Part shown: positions 16,648 through 26,216 of the stretch, piece by piece | Layout: each line of letters begins with the position of its first letter | How positions within the stretch are numbered: position 1 is the stretch's first letter | Assembly: GCA_903847315.1 (NCBI GenBank) | Contig: CAINDG010000029.1 | Span: 1 to 41,879, forward strand | Reading direction: 5' to 3' | DNA from: an uncultured Planctomycetota bacterium | GTDB lineage: Bacteria; Planctomycetota; Phycisphaerae; Sedimentisphaerales; UBA12454 | Length of the DNA: 41,879 bases | Notes under the pieces: model-generated | Told to the model about the DNA's origin: nothing | Database searches by the model: none | Seen by the model: only the letters and a program-made list of their open reading frames with translations | Position numbers and translations under genes: made by a program

Positions 16648-16741
16648 AATCTGCGTAATCTGTTATAATCTTCTATCTTTTAGTAATATACGAAACGATA
16701 AGTAATTTTAAGCTATCCAATGTTTCAGGAGAAGCTAAAAA

Positions 16742-18907
16742 ATGGCGTCAGGCGCTCGTTCTGTATGGGCAATTGATATAGGCAATGATTCCCTGAAGGC
16801 TCTTCGTCTTCAACAGGCGGGAGACCGTGTAGAGGTAACCGGCCTCGATTACATTGAGCATCCCAAAATTCTAAGCGTTGAAGGCATCAGCGAAGAAGAA
16901 AAAACCAAGATTATCCGCGCAAGCCTTGCTACATTCGCCGGCAGAAACGAACTTGGCAAAGATGAAATAGCAGTTTCAGTTCCGGGCCAAACAAGCTTCG
17001 CAAGATTTATAAAGCTTCCGCCGGTCGAGCCTAAAAAAGTTCCCGAAATAATTAAATTCGAAGCGGTTCAGCAGATACCATTCGATATAAACGAAGTCGA
17101 ATGGGATTGGCAGCTGATGCCCAAGCCCGACAGTCCAGAGATGGAAGTCGGAATATTTGCCATAAAGAACGAACTTATAAGCAGACATCTGGAAAATTTC
17201 AGCGCCGAAAATCTGCGGGTCACACTCGTTCAAATGGCGCCAATGGCTTTGTATAACTACGCACAGTTCGACCGCAGCGAGCTCGACGATGCCGACAAGA
17301 AGGCGGTTGTGCTTCTCGATATGGGTACGGGCGATACGAATCTTGTAATATGTACAAAACTGACCGTCTGGCAAAGATGCATACCGCTGGGCGGAAATAA
17401 TTTTACCAAAACAATAGCCGAAGCTTTTAAACTCGATTTCGAAAAGGCTGAAAAACTCAAGCGAACCGCTCCGGTCAGCAAGTATGCCAGACAAATCTTT
17501 CATACGATGAAGCCTGTCTATACAGATTTCGGAGCCGAAGTACAGCGTTCTTTGGGATATTACAGCAGTAGCCATAAAGGAGTATCTTTTACAAAAATAG
17601 TGCTGCTCGGCGGCGGCTTCAAGCTGCAGGGGCTGAATAAATATGTTCAACAGACAACACAGCTTAACGTTGTCCGGCCGGATTCATTCGAAAAGCTGGT
17701 ACCTGCGGCAAATATTTCGAGCGCAAAACTGCACGACAATCTTTGCGACCTGGCGGTTCCATACGGGCTTGGGCTTCAGGCGCTCGGCATTGCAAGAATT
17801 AAAAGTAATCTTTTGCCGCGCGGAATTGCTCGCAGAATGATGTGGGAAAGAAAAAGCAAGTTTTTTATAATCGCAGCAGGCATTTTGCTTGTCGCATCAT
17901 TGCTTGCGTTTATCAAGACAAATCTGGACCTGAAGGCTTGCGTGGACAGCAAATCGCAGGCGAAGAAGCAGGAAGCAACAAATATTCTTCAGCAGGCAAA
18001 AAAGGTAGATGCAGAATTAAAGCAGCAGGAAGCAAGATATCCTACCTATGAAGAACAGATAAAAAAACAGGTGGAGGTGTTCAAATATCGTGATGTTGTT
18101 CCACTGCTCAATGAAACAATATTTAAATGTCTTCCAAACGCACAGAATAATCCTGAACAATCCGAACTTTATACGGCATATAAACAGGAAGATATTGGGA
18201 AAATAACCGCTATACCGCGCAACAAGCGCAAACAGGTTTTTATAACCAGTATTTCGCTTAACTACTACGATAGTCTGGCCTCTGCGCCGCTCGAGATGGG
18301 CAGAGCAACAGAACGGACGAACAGAACTGTTGCAGCGCAGCAGCAGGCAGGCGGAGCACTAACGGACGGAAAAGGATTTGTAGTTATCATCGAAGGTTAT
18401 ACGCCTTATGAAAAAATCGATGAACTTATGGATCCCGCAGGTGTCGGAAATGACAAGGGGAAATGGGGCGTTGTGACGCGAATGATGAATCTCAATGAGA
18501 TGTTTGACGGCAATAGCCCGTTTCAGTTGTTTTTCAAGGATAAGGTCGAACACTTCAGACGTGAAACAGGATTAGTTGATACAGCAGATGGTAGAATGCC
18601 GGCAGGCATTGGTATTCCGCAGATAAAATTAAGAGGTTCTGCAGACGAGCAGCAGTCAGAAACTGTACGCGGCGGCAGAGGTCGAGCAGATACTTCAGAA
18701 CGCGTAACAAGCGAACAAGTCCTCGTTGATCCGCTTACGAAAGAAGAAATGAGCAAAACATTTGACCTTGATGAAAAAGGCAGGAAGAAATATGACACTT
18801 TCGCTCAGCCTGTTTTTATCGAAAGAGACAGATGGTTCAGAATTAAAGCTAAATTCCTCTGGAAAGATATCGTGCAATCACAAGGTCAGCCGGCAGCAGG
18901 AAAGTAG
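16742..18907 (+). CDS. PilM-PilN fusion-like pilus assembly protein (large form)
   Basis: A 721-residue protein. Residues 1 to about 350 are a PilM-type actin-like ATPase domain: WAIDIGNDSLKALRL (phosphate 1), VVLLDMGTGDTNLVI (phosphate 2), and IVLLGGGFKLQGL (adenosine motif). Then comes a SNLLPRGIARRMMWERK segment (about 356-372), the INLLP-R signature found at the start of PilN, followed by one TM helix (about 374-392), a coiled-coil stretch and a roughly 300-residue periplasmic part larger than normal PilN. PilM binds the cytoplasmic tail of PilN in the type IV pilus alignment complex, so a fusion makes structural sense. A good AGGAG precedes the ATG. It heads a three-gene + strand module. 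A second, shorter fusion of the same design is at 26217-27749. Confidence 0.85.
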   Translation: MASGARSVWAIDIGNDSLKALRLQQAGDRVEVTGLDYIEHPKILSVEGISEEEKTKIIRASLATFAGRNELGKDEIAVSVPGQTSFARFIKLPPVEPKKVPEIIKFEAVQQIPFDINEVEWDWQLMPKPDSPEMEVGIFAIKNELISRHLENFSAENLRVTLVQMAPMALYNYAQFDRSELDDADKKAVVLLDMGTGDTNLVICTKLTVWQRCIPLGGNNFTKTIAEAFKLDFEKAEKLKRTAPVSKYARQIFHTMKPVYTDFGAEVQRSLGYYSSSHKGVSFTKIVLLGGGFKLQGLNKYVQQTTQLNVVRPDSFEKLVPAANISSAKLHDNLCDLAVPYGLGLQALGIARIKSNLLPRGIARRMMWERKSKFFIIAAGILLVASLLAFIKTNLDLKACVDSKSQAKKQEATNILQQAKKVDAELKQQEARYPTYEEQIKKQVEVFKYRDVVPLLNETIFKCLPNAQNNPEQSELYTAYKQEDIGKITAIPRNKRKQVFITSISLNYYDSLASAPLEMGRATERTNRTVAAQQQAGGALTDGKGFVVIIEGYTPYEKIDELMDPAGVGNDKGKWGVVTRMMNLNEMFDGNSPFQLFFKDKVEHFRRETGLVDTADGRMPAGIGIPQIKLRGSADEQQSETVRGGRGRADTSERVTSEQVLVDPLTKEEMSKTFDLDEKGRKKYDTFAQPVFIERDRWFRIKAKFLWKDIVQSQGQPAAGK

Positions 18908-18964
18908 GAATAGAAAATAGGGCATTTAGAATTTAGAATATAAAAGTAAAAGTTTGTTTGCGAT

Positions 18965-20245
18965 ATGAAGATAAAGATTGACATAGTAAAAATATTCAAA
19001 AAGAATACCGCGATAATCATACCGACGGCAATAGCGGTGGTAGCATTGCTGCTCTTTGTCCCGACAATTATGATGCGGGGGAAAATAAACGTCAGGCTCC
19101 AGGAAAGCGTAAAGTTGGGCAGGGAGGTTGATTCGGCGCTGAAAACCACTGTGTCCGGCAAACAATGTGAAGTCGCTAAAAAGTATCAGGATATGCATCA
19201 GGCCGATGCCAACGAAATAGACATACTTGCGCAACAGACGAGCCAGAGAGAATTACTCAGTTATAAAATATTCCCTGAACCAAACGAAACATCGGTACAG
19301 ATTTTTAATGAATTTAAAAAGACATATATTGCTGCTTTCGCAAAACTTATGAAAGATATGAATGCACTGGATGCTCCGACGGATAATGAAATCCGAAAAC
19401 AGGCCGGTGCAATCAATATCGCATCGGGGTCTGGATACGAGCAGGATAATTCTCGTGCCGAAAAGGGCGATGAGAGAATCGTGGAGCTTATTTGCCAGCG
19501 ACGCAGCGATGAAATACCGGTTTATGCCAACCCAAAGGTCTTCAGCGGATACGGATTTTGGGATAAATGGGAGTACAGCGGTACTGAAGATGCATTAAGA
19601 GGTTGCTGGTACTGTCAGCTTGCCTACTGGATTCATCAGGATATCGTTGATACTATAAATTCCATGAATTCCGGCTCTACCAGCGTAGCTAACTCATCGG
19701 TGAAAAGGCTCCTGGAAATGCGGTTTACCGGTGAGAATAATAAAGACAATGCATTCGAACTGCCTGCTTATGTTACTAATACAGGCGGCGATATAATTCA
19801 ACCGTGGACCACAAGAAAATGTAATGACAAAATAGATGTTATTCACTTTAGTCTGACCGTAATTGTCAAAGCGGATGATGTTCTTAAATTTATGGCCGAA
19901 CTATGCAGCGAAAAAGAACATTACTTTGCAGGATATAAAGGCAACCAGGAGCCAAAGAAATACAAGCATAATCAGATAACTATTCTCCGAAGCGATATTG
20001 AACCAATTAACAGAAACAGTCCGGAACAGAAAAGATACTACTATGGCCAGAAAGCGGTGGTTCTTCTTAACCTTATATGTGAATATGTTTTTGAACGTCA
20101 GGGTTATGATGCTATAAAACCAAAGGTGGTTCAGGGTAATATGGGTGCTTCATCAGGAATAGGAGCGGCGGTACAACAGCAGTCGCAACAGCAACAGCAG
20201 GCCCCGCCGCCTTCAGGACAGGGAAAAATGGGAATAGGTGAATAA
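18965..20245 (+). CDS. Single-TM protein of the + strand pilus module, unknown
   Basis: A 426-residue protein with a short cytoplasmic N-terminus, one TM helix (about residues 15-35) and a large periplasmic part. It has a PilO-like position and topology after a PilM-PilN fusion, but is twice the length of PilO and I cannot recognise the fold. A WYCQLAYWIHQDIVDTINSMN helix lies near the middle. The C-terminus is a low-complexity Gln/Pro stretch ending KMGIGE. The downstream gene ends GLGVGE, so the two tails match. No clear Shine-Dalgarno sequence is present before ATG at 18965. It is probably the structural partner of its two neighbours in the inner membrane. Confidence 0.75.
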   Translation: MKIKIDIVKIFKKNTAIIIPTAIAVVALLLFVPTIMMRGKINVRLQESVKLGREVDSALKTTVSGKQCEVAKKYQDMHQADANEIDILAQQTSQRELLSYKIFPEPNETSVQIFNEFKKTYIAAFAKLMKDMNALDAPTDNEIRKQAGAINIASGSGYEQDNSRAEKGDERIVELICQRRSDEIPVYANPKVFSGYGFWDKWEYSGTEDALRGCWYCQLAYWIHQDIVDTINSMNSGSTSVANSSVKRLLEMRFTGENNKDNAFELPAYVTNTGGDIIQPWTTRKCNDKIDVIHFSLTVIVKADDVLKFMAELCSEKEHYFAGYKGNQEPKKYKHNQITILRSDIEPINRNSPEQKRYYYGQKAVVLLNLICEYVFERQGYDAIKPKVVQGNMGASSGIGAAVQQQSQQQQQAPPPSGQGKMGIGE

Positions 20246-20361
20246 TTATTGGCATGAATAGAACTTAGAATACAAAAGATAGAGTACAGAATATAGCAGT
20301 AAAAAAAAGAAGTTGATTTGTCGGAATTCTGAAATTTTAATTTTTAATTTTTGTTAATGTT

Positions 20362-22353
20362 ATGAGCAGTAAAAAAGGAAATATAGTCGAGCTTTTCATT
20401 GATAAGGCAATATTAGCTATAGCAGGACTTATCTCTCTTGGTATACTTTTTGTCTTTGTTGTAGGCAATCCAAACTCAATCGAATATGCCGGCAAACACC
20501 TGGGCCCGACAGAGATAGATAACCTGATCAGCCAAAAGGCGGTTCAACTGCAGAACCAGATGAAAAACGAACCGAATACAAGCGAACAGTACGAGTCGAA
20601 GAAAGATAAATACCTGGAATTGCTTAAGAATTCAATCAAAGACGTTAATGTGGAAATAAGCTTTCCGCTGCCGGGGTACTCGACAGCAACTGTGGCCTCC
20701 GCTACGAATCGAGTTTATCGTATCCCGCAGGTCGGGCAGATAGAGAAACCTACTGTGGCAGTGGTAAGAATGGCGGCATTTGTGCCGACAGAAGAACTTT
20801 CAGCCACAGTTACATATGATAATATTGAAACAAAGCTTGAGGATATGGACCTTGTAACCGTGGAATCGTCGATTGATGCAAAGAAACTTTATAGCCAATT
20901 CCGAGAATCCTTTGCAGCCAAGAGTATACAACAGGAATGGCGTAAGGAACAGTACGCAAAGCCTGTTTTTGCAAAAGTTCAACTCCAGAGAAAAACTCAA
21001 CAGCCCGATGGAAGCTGGAGCGACTGGACCGAGGTGCCGCTTACAAAAATATGTCATCTTAAGAAAAATCTTGAAATACCTCAGCAAGCCAGCGAATACG
21101 GAATGGAGATGGCAATGGTTCAATTTGCCAAGGGTGAATTTCGCAATGAAATACTCCAGCCGTCCGTTTATTACAATGCGATACCCGCTGAACCGTGGAT
21201 AAGCCCGTCTTTTTATAATGAACGGCAGAAAAGAATCACCAAAGATCAGGAAGATATTCGCCGTCAGGAGATTGAGGCGGAAAAAGGAAGAAAACTTCAG
21301 GAAAAAGCAGCCCCATCTTCGCAGAAGCAACAACCGGGAAGACCATCTGCAAGACCTTCACCGTCTTCAGGCGGCCCAGGCGAAACAGGTGCTATCGAAG
21401 GTCAGGCACCGGCCAGAGGTGGAGTATCGAGACCTCAGGGTGTCAGGCAGCAGCCGGCTGTAACGAAAAAAGCTCCTGAAAAACCAGTTGTCCGTACCGA
21501 GAGGATTGTTAAAACTCAGTCTCAGGATTTCGTGAGCGAAATGAGTAAATTCAATGCTGTCGAGCTCAAGTCTGACACAAATCCCGCCGAAATAGAAAAA
21601 CTTGTTTTCTGGGCTCACGATGATACTACAAAGCCGGGAGAAAAATATCAGTATCGCATAAGAATCGGAGTATTTAATCCAATAGCGGGTACTAACTGGT
21701 TCAGCGAAGAACAACAGAATCTTCGCGATCAGGTTGTGCTCTGGAGCGATTTTGCCAATGTAGATCCAAATGAGGTTGTTGAAATTCCTCAAAGACTTTA
21801 CTTTTTTGCGACCGACAGTCGGGAAATCGTAAAAGGGGCCAGCGTCGACAAAACTGTTGATATTACGATTGCACGATACACGCTGGGCAATTGGGTAAGC
21901 CAGAAGTTTAATGTCAAAAGCGGCGACGAAATCGGCAAAACTGTCGATGCGGCAGGCACCAGGCTTGAACAGGCAGGGGTCAACAGCGATTTTATAGATT
22001 TCTCGACCGGAACTATAATGGTTGATACGCGGCGGGTAACAGAATGGAGCGGGGCGGGGTCTCTGCGGTCGCGTGAATACTATGAACTGTTGTACAGCCG
22101 CGACGGAAAAGAAATAGAAAAAATGCCTATCAAGGAAAGATACTGGCCTGCCAAAGTAGAAAAGATTTTCAAGGAAATTACAGCGGCTCTTGATGCTGCG
22201 CCGGTACAGCTTCTAACCTGGAGTGATGTATCGGGCAAAACAGGGGTGAGACAGCGCGCACCATCGCAAGAGTCTCCTTCCGGTACTGAAACTCCTCAGG
22301 GACGATCACCTGGGGCACAACGCAGCCCAGGCGGGCTTGGAGTTGGGGAATAA
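20362..22353 (+). CDS. Large single-TM protein of the + strand pilus module, unknown
   Basis: A 663-residue protein with one N-terminal TM helix (about residues 14-34), an extracytoplasmic region, a Pro/Gln/Ser/Gly-rich linker (about 310-375), then a second folded region containing KLVFWAHDDTTKPGEKYQYR. The C-terminus is again Pro/Gly-rich and ends GLGVGE. The layout (TM anchor, linker, folded domain, tail) recalls PilP or TonB-like linking proteins that span the periplasm to a secretin, but no family match is recognised. It ends 45 bases from the convergent glycosyltransferase gene. No obvious ribosome-binding site precedes the ATG, which lies in AT-rich DNA. Confidence 0.75.
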   Translation: MSSKKGNIVELFIDKAILAIAGLISLGILFVFVVGNPNSIEYAGKHLGPTEIDNLISQKAVQLQNQMKNEPNTSEQYESKKDKYLELLKNSIKDVNVEISFPLPGYSTATVASATNRVYRIPQVGQIEKPTVAVVRMAAFVPTEELSATVTYDNIETKLEDMDLVTVESSIDAKKLYSQFRESFAAKSIQQEWRKEQYAKPVFAKVQLQRKTQQPDGSWSDWTEVPLTKICHLKKNLEIPQQASEYGMEMAMVQFAKGEFRNEILQPSVYYNAIPAEPWISPSFYNERQKRITKDQEDIRRQEIEAEKGRKLQEKAAPSSQKQQPGRPSARPSPSSGGPGETGAIEGQAPARGGVSRPQGVRQQPAVTKKAPEKPVVRTERIVKTQSQDFVSEMSKFNAVELKSDTNPAEIEKLVFWAHDDTTKPGEKYQYRIRIGVFNPIAGTNWFSEEQQNLRDQVVLWSDFANVDPNEVVEIPQRLYFFATDSREIVKGASVDKTVDITIARYTLGNWVSQKFNVKSGDEIGKTVDAAGTRLEQAGVNSDFIDFSTGTIMVDTRRVTEWSGAGSLRSREYYELLYSRDGKEIEKMPIKERYWPAKVEKIFKEITAALDAAPVQLLTWSDVSGKTGVRQRAPSQESPSGTETPQGRSPGAQRSPGGLGVGE

Positions 22354-22398
22354 ATCAGTTAGTGCCTGACCATGAAAATATGCAGTGACCGTTGCGTA

Positions 22399-24186
22399 TC
22401 AGGCAACTGGAATATTTGCTTTATGGCGGGCTGTCGTTTTTGCGAAACCAGGCAGAATGTAATTTTCAACAACAACGTCCCAGCTCATTTGTTCGGCAAG
22501 ACCATAGCCGGAATTTATCATTTCGACCATTTCTTCGTCATTCTTGGGCAGTCTTGCGAATATTTCCATCGCGACTTTCTCGCTGACGTAATGTTCAAGC
22601 TGATTCCGTACGGTCATATCGATTTTGAGCATATCCTCGATGCTGTTGAATTTCAGGCCGTTAAGGTCAGTGTAATCGGCGATTATTACATTGCGGATTT
22701 CTTCGGGGCTGCAAATCTTTCTGATAAAACCTGCGCAGCCGCAAACGTTGCTTAAGACGCATATTCCGCCGAAACTTAATGCCTCAAGCTGAGCTATTCC
22801 GAATGGTTCGTAAACACTCTGGCCGAATTCAACGTCAGAGCCTTTTCGGATATCCATAAATTCCATATCTTCCGGCATTCTCTGGCCGCAATACTGCCGT
22901 TCGAACCCGAATTGATTTATGAAAATCATTTTTATATTTCTGCTTTTCGCGTTGAACTCCTGTACCGCGGAGTAAAAAGCAGCTTCACCGCCGCTGAGGT
23001 CGGGCAGTCCTTCGTGATGCACAACAGGCCAGTGATACTCGGATTCCATTCGCATAATATCGCGAGACCTTCGTGGACCGACTTCGGTGCTTAACAGAAG
23101 CATCACGGCAGTTTTGTGCAGTGGACGAAGCTCTTTTTCGATATTTTCCAGAATTCGCAGGTCACGCCACAGCCCTTTGCTTCGAACCAGTCTCGTCACA
23201 TGCGTAAAAATATAGTCGGGCGCAAAGCCCAGCAGATTCTGGCAATACTGCTGAAGTTTTGCCCTTGAACGTTTCTTTTCTTCGAGACTTATATGATAGG
23301 CTGGAATGCCGTTGTATGCCAAATCAATATTGGCTGTTGAAAATTCATGGGCGAGAAATCTGAGTTCGTCCGCGACATAATCACCGACTACAAGAATATT
23401 GTCGCAATATCTGGATGCCTCGATAAGAACGTGTTTGAAGTATCCGCTCTGGTCTCCGAAAACTTCCGGCAAAGAAGTTCCCTCTGCCTGAGCAGCCTTC
23501 ATAACATTGTAGAACATTGTGTCGTGGCCGCTTGTTTGCTCAACGATTCGTCGTACGGTCGCGACCTCATGCGCATAGAAAACTGTTTTGAAATGAGAAT
23601 CCTTGTCGATTTTTGCGGCAAGGGCGGTAGGAAGCCCCATAAATTCGTGTGCGACGACTATAGTTGACCCTTCATGAGCGGTGGTGCCTATCGCTTTTAA
23701 CGCGGCAATCGCCGGCGGGGCGAGCCTTACCCATTCTTCATACTCCCAGAGATTCTCATAAACATGACTCATAATACCGAATTCGTTGAATAATCGGCCC
23801 TTGAGTTCATTTACAGGAGCTCTGTTTATCTGACGAACATCAATCAGTATGACTTCAGGCATACTTTTTATGCCGGTACGCCTGTCTTCGAAAAGTCTTC
23901 TGCCGTAAACAATATCGACATTGAAAAACTTTTCAATGTGTTTAAAAGCGTCGGCATAGCCTGTTTTGACAAAGCCGTCCACGCTTGAATAGAGGACTTC
24001 GCCGCCGGGACCGAGACGATTTTGGACAGGACCTTCGGTGGTGAAAAGAGTACTTACAAGTATCGTTCTTCCCGTATTGTCAAGATATGCTTTGCTGGTC
24101 AGAATGCCGTCGAGGACGGCGCCGATACCGCCGATTTTGCCGATTGCCTCGTGAGTTACATGAACAATGTTGGTCTTATAATTCAT
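22399..24186 (-). CDS. Glycogen-synthase-like glycosyltransferase (GT-B fold)
   Basis: A 595-residue cytoplasmic glycosyltransferase. The N-terminus (ITHEAIGKIGGIGAVLDGI pattern, residues about 10-29) matches the sugar-nucleotide binding KxGGxG segment of glycogen/starch synthases. The C-terminal domain has the E-x7-E retaining motif SVYEPFGIAQLEALSFGG (about 480-497). Retaining GT-B enzymes of the GT3/GT4/GT5 kind use UDP- or ADP-glucose, and this one is nearest in feel to a glycogen synthase. It is transcribed in the same direction as the secretion operon and starts 41 bases after the secretin stop, so it may be read through from that operon. A role in glycosylating exported proteins is possible but not shown. 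Confidence 0.85.
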   Translation of the reverse strand: MNYKTNIVHVTHEAIGKIGGIGAVLDGILTSKAYLDNTGRTILVSTLFTTEGPVQNRLGPGGEVLYSSVDGFVKTGYADAFKHIEKFFNVDIVYGRRLFEDRRTGIKSMPEVILIDVRQINRAPVNELKGRLFNEFGIMSHVYENLWEYEEWVRLAPPAIAALKAIGTTAHEGSTIVVAHEFMGLPTALAAKIDKDSHFKTVFYAHEVATVRRIVEQTSGHDTMFYNVMKAAQAEGTSLPEVFGDQSGYFKHVLIEASRYCDNILVVGDYVADELRFLAHEFSTANIDLAYNGIPAYHISLEEKKRSRAKLQQYCQNLLGFAPDYIFTHVTRLVRSKGLWRDLRILENIEKELRPLHKTAVMLLLSTEVGPRRSRDIMRMESEYHWPVVHHEGLPDLSGGEAAFYSAVQEFNAKSRNIKMIFINQFGFERQYCGQRMPEDMEFMDIRKGSDVEFGQSVYEPFGIAQLEALSFGGICVLSNVCGCAGFIRKICSPEEIRNVIIADYTDLNGLKFNSIEDMLKIDMTVRNQLEHYVSEKVAMEIFARLPKNDEEMVEMINSGYGLAEQMSWDVVVENYILPGFAKTTARHKANIPVA

Positions 24187-24226
24187 TACGCTGTTTTCCT
24201 TGTGTAAAAACTATGCTGTCATTTCA

Positions 24227-25618
24227 TCAATTCGCTACACGGGTCTTCAGATAGCCTTTCTCGTCGAGGTAATCGGTGACTTGTTTGTCGGTATTTTTCG
24301 TTTTTTCTTTATCGGCATTGATTGAAACCGGTTTTTCTTTTTTCTCTTTGCTCAAGGTCTCTGCCTTTTCCTTTTTACTTTTTTCCTTTTCATCAGCCTC
24401 GTCTTTCGGAATCGTCAGGAGAGGTCTTTGTGTAATTTCGTTATATTTATTCATCTGCTCTTGTGTGGGTTTTTCGCCTTTGTAGATATGGGGCGAAAGA
24501 AGTACAAGCAGTTCGGAACTATTCTCGATAGTGTCCGTAGCCTTGAAAGCCAGGCCTATTAAAGGAAGATCTCCGAGAATAGGAAGTTGATTGGTCTGTT
24601 TCTGCGTTTCTTTTCGCCGCAGACCGCCGATAACAAGTATCTGGCTGTCTTTCAGCAGTAACGAGCTTTGTATTCTTCTTGTATCAACTGTCGGTACGCC
24701 GAGGAGCTTGCCTGTGTAAGCGCTCTGTTCGGTTGCGGTATCCAGGAGAATCGAGGTGTCATCCATCAGCGTTGCCGTCACATTAAGCTTTACTCCGACA
24801 TTTTTAAACTGCGTGCTTGTCAGCTGACCGCCATTGCTTGTATCGGACTGCTGCTGGTATGGTATTTCTTCAACGGATTCGATAGAAGCGGTTTTTCCGC
24901 TTGTAACCATCACGCGGGGACTTGCGAGGATTTCGATGTTATTTTTCTCCTGCAGTGCATGAATCACGTTTCTGATATCGCCGGAAATAAGCCAAAAGTC
25001 TGAGCCTGTACCGGTTGTATTGTAGGCTGTACCGTTGGCGACATTGTCTGTAGTGTCGGTTCCGATTGTTGATGATCCTACTGTGCTTTGCAGACGGTTT
25101 GAGAATCCCAAATTCTGTCTAAAAGTCGCTGTATTTTTAAGATCATTAGTAAGCATATCCCAACTGATGCCGAATTCAGTATCGTTATTGAGCTTGACAT
25201 CGACGAGAACGACCTCAATCATAATCTGCTCGGGTTTTCGGTCAACCTTGCGAATTTGCGCAATGATTCTTGCGAGATTTTCATTTGTGTCGCAGATTAT
25301 CAGCGAATTGCCTTTGGCGTCTGACACCATTTTGCCGTCTGTGGTCAACATCGGCTCAATCGAGGACTTAAGGCTCCCTGCGTCGAGAAACTTCAGCGTT
25401 ACGGTATCTACAAAGAGGTCAGGTTTTGAAACCGCAGGGCTTGCTGCTGTTGCTGCAGTAGCGGTCTGTTGTTTTGCTGCCGTAAACCGAGCAAAAGGAT
25501 TGCTCTGTGTTATTGAGTTTATATCTATTTCCTGCTCGCCAGCGGCCTGCACTATTGCGGCCAGACCCATCAGAATTACCGCTAAAAATAACTTTTTATG
25601 TTTATTTGTCTTTAACAC
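24227..25618 (-). CDS. Secretin (PilQ/GspD-like, short form)
   Basis: A 463-residue outer-membrane secretin. There is a signal peptide (cleavage near VQAAG, residue 26), one N1-type periplasmic domain (about 68-135: VTLKFLDAGSLKSSIEPML to IIAQIRKVDRKPEQIMIEVVLVDV) and the secretin core. The core includes EILASPRVMVTSGKTASI, the QSSLLLKDSQILVIGGLRR block and GDLPLIGLAFK, ending in SELLVLLSPHI. It is shorter than typical GspD or PilQ because it has few N-domains. An unusual Lys/Glu-rich tail of about 80 residues follows. It overlaps the end of the PilO-like gene by 17 bases. It is the likely exit channel for the pseudopilus or pilus encoded upstream. Confidence 0.93.
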   Translation of the reverse strand: MLKTNKHKKLFLAVILMGLAAIVQAAGEQEIDINSITQSNPFARFTAAKQQTATAATAASPAVSKPDLFVDTVTLKFLDAGSLKSSIEPMLTTDGKMVSDAKGNSLIICDTNENLARIIAQIRKVDRKPEQIMIEVVLVDVKLNNDTEFGISWDMLTNDLKNTATFRQNLGFSNRLQSTVGSSTIGTDTTDNVANGTAYNTTGTGSDFWLISGDIRNVIHALQEKNNIEILASPRVMVTSGKTASIESVEEIPYQQQSDTSNGGQLTSTQFKNVGVKLNVTATLMDDTSILLDTATEQSAYTGKLLGVPTVDTRRIQSSLLLKDSQILVIGGLRRKETQKQTNQLPILGDLPLIGLAFKATDTIENSSELLVLLSPHIYKGEKPTQEQMNKYNEITQRPLLTIPKDEADEKEKSKKEKAETLSKEKKEKPVSINADKEKTKNTDKQVTDYLDEKGYLKTRVAN

Positions 25619-26195
25619 TTGTATTCTCCTTAACCTTTAATGTGTATATACTTAAAGCAATATCGCAGCTAAGATAACCGCTTGCCGCGTTTTTCATACT
25701 GATATTTATTGAATCGACCCAGACCCTGGCAGTTCTGTTCTGGAGTGTATTTAAAAATTTCACTATGTTTCCATAATTTCCCGTAACGCTCATATTGGTC
25801 TGATACTGACGAATATCGAGCGAGTTGCTGCCCTTGACGGCAACGTCTCTTGCCGGCGAAAGTTTGAGATTTACAACAAGACAGCCGCTTTTTTCCGCTA
25901 CCGACTGAATGTCTGTAAGAAAACTTTTTGCCTGGTCGGCATTAAAAAAGGACTGTTTCTGCAATTCAAGCTGACAAGTGAGTTCCTCAAGCTTTTTCTG
26001 CTGCTTCGTCAGTTCTTTGTTTATAGATTCGCTTTTCTTTTCTATGGAATCTATGGTGGCGCGATATTCCTGGGCGGCTTTAAGATACTGTGTGTGGGGT
26101 TTAATAAACCAGTTGTACGCCGCAAAGGTGCATATAAACATTATTGCCGCCGCCATCGCGTTTCTTTTTGAACAACTTGGATATTTCAGCAACAT
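25602..26195 (-). CDS. pilO: PilO-like inner-membrane alignment protein
   Basis: A 197-residue protein with one N-terminal TM helix (about residues 13-29), a coiled coil (about 40-85, rich in Lys/Glu/Gln) and a ferredoxin-like periplasmic domain. The tail YGNIVKFLNTLQNRTARVWVDSINIS is the usual PilO / GspM signature. It sits between the PilM-PilN fusion and the secretin, exactly the position of PilO in pilMNOPQ operons. No separate PilP is seen in the - strand operon. The symbol is by family and order; GspM would also fit. Confidence 0.85.
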   Translation of the reverse strand: MLLKYPSCSKRNAMAAAIMFICTFAAYNWFIKPHTQYLKAAQEYRATIDSIEKKSESINKELTKQQKKLEELTCQLELQKQSFFNADQAKSFLTDIQSVAEKSGCLVVNLKLSPARDVAVKGSNSLDIRQYQTNMSVTGNYGNIVKFLNTLQNRTARVWVDSINISMKNAASGYLSCDIALSIYTLKVKENTSVKDK

Positions 26196-26216
26196 ATTAG
26201 TTATCCTTGTACTTTT

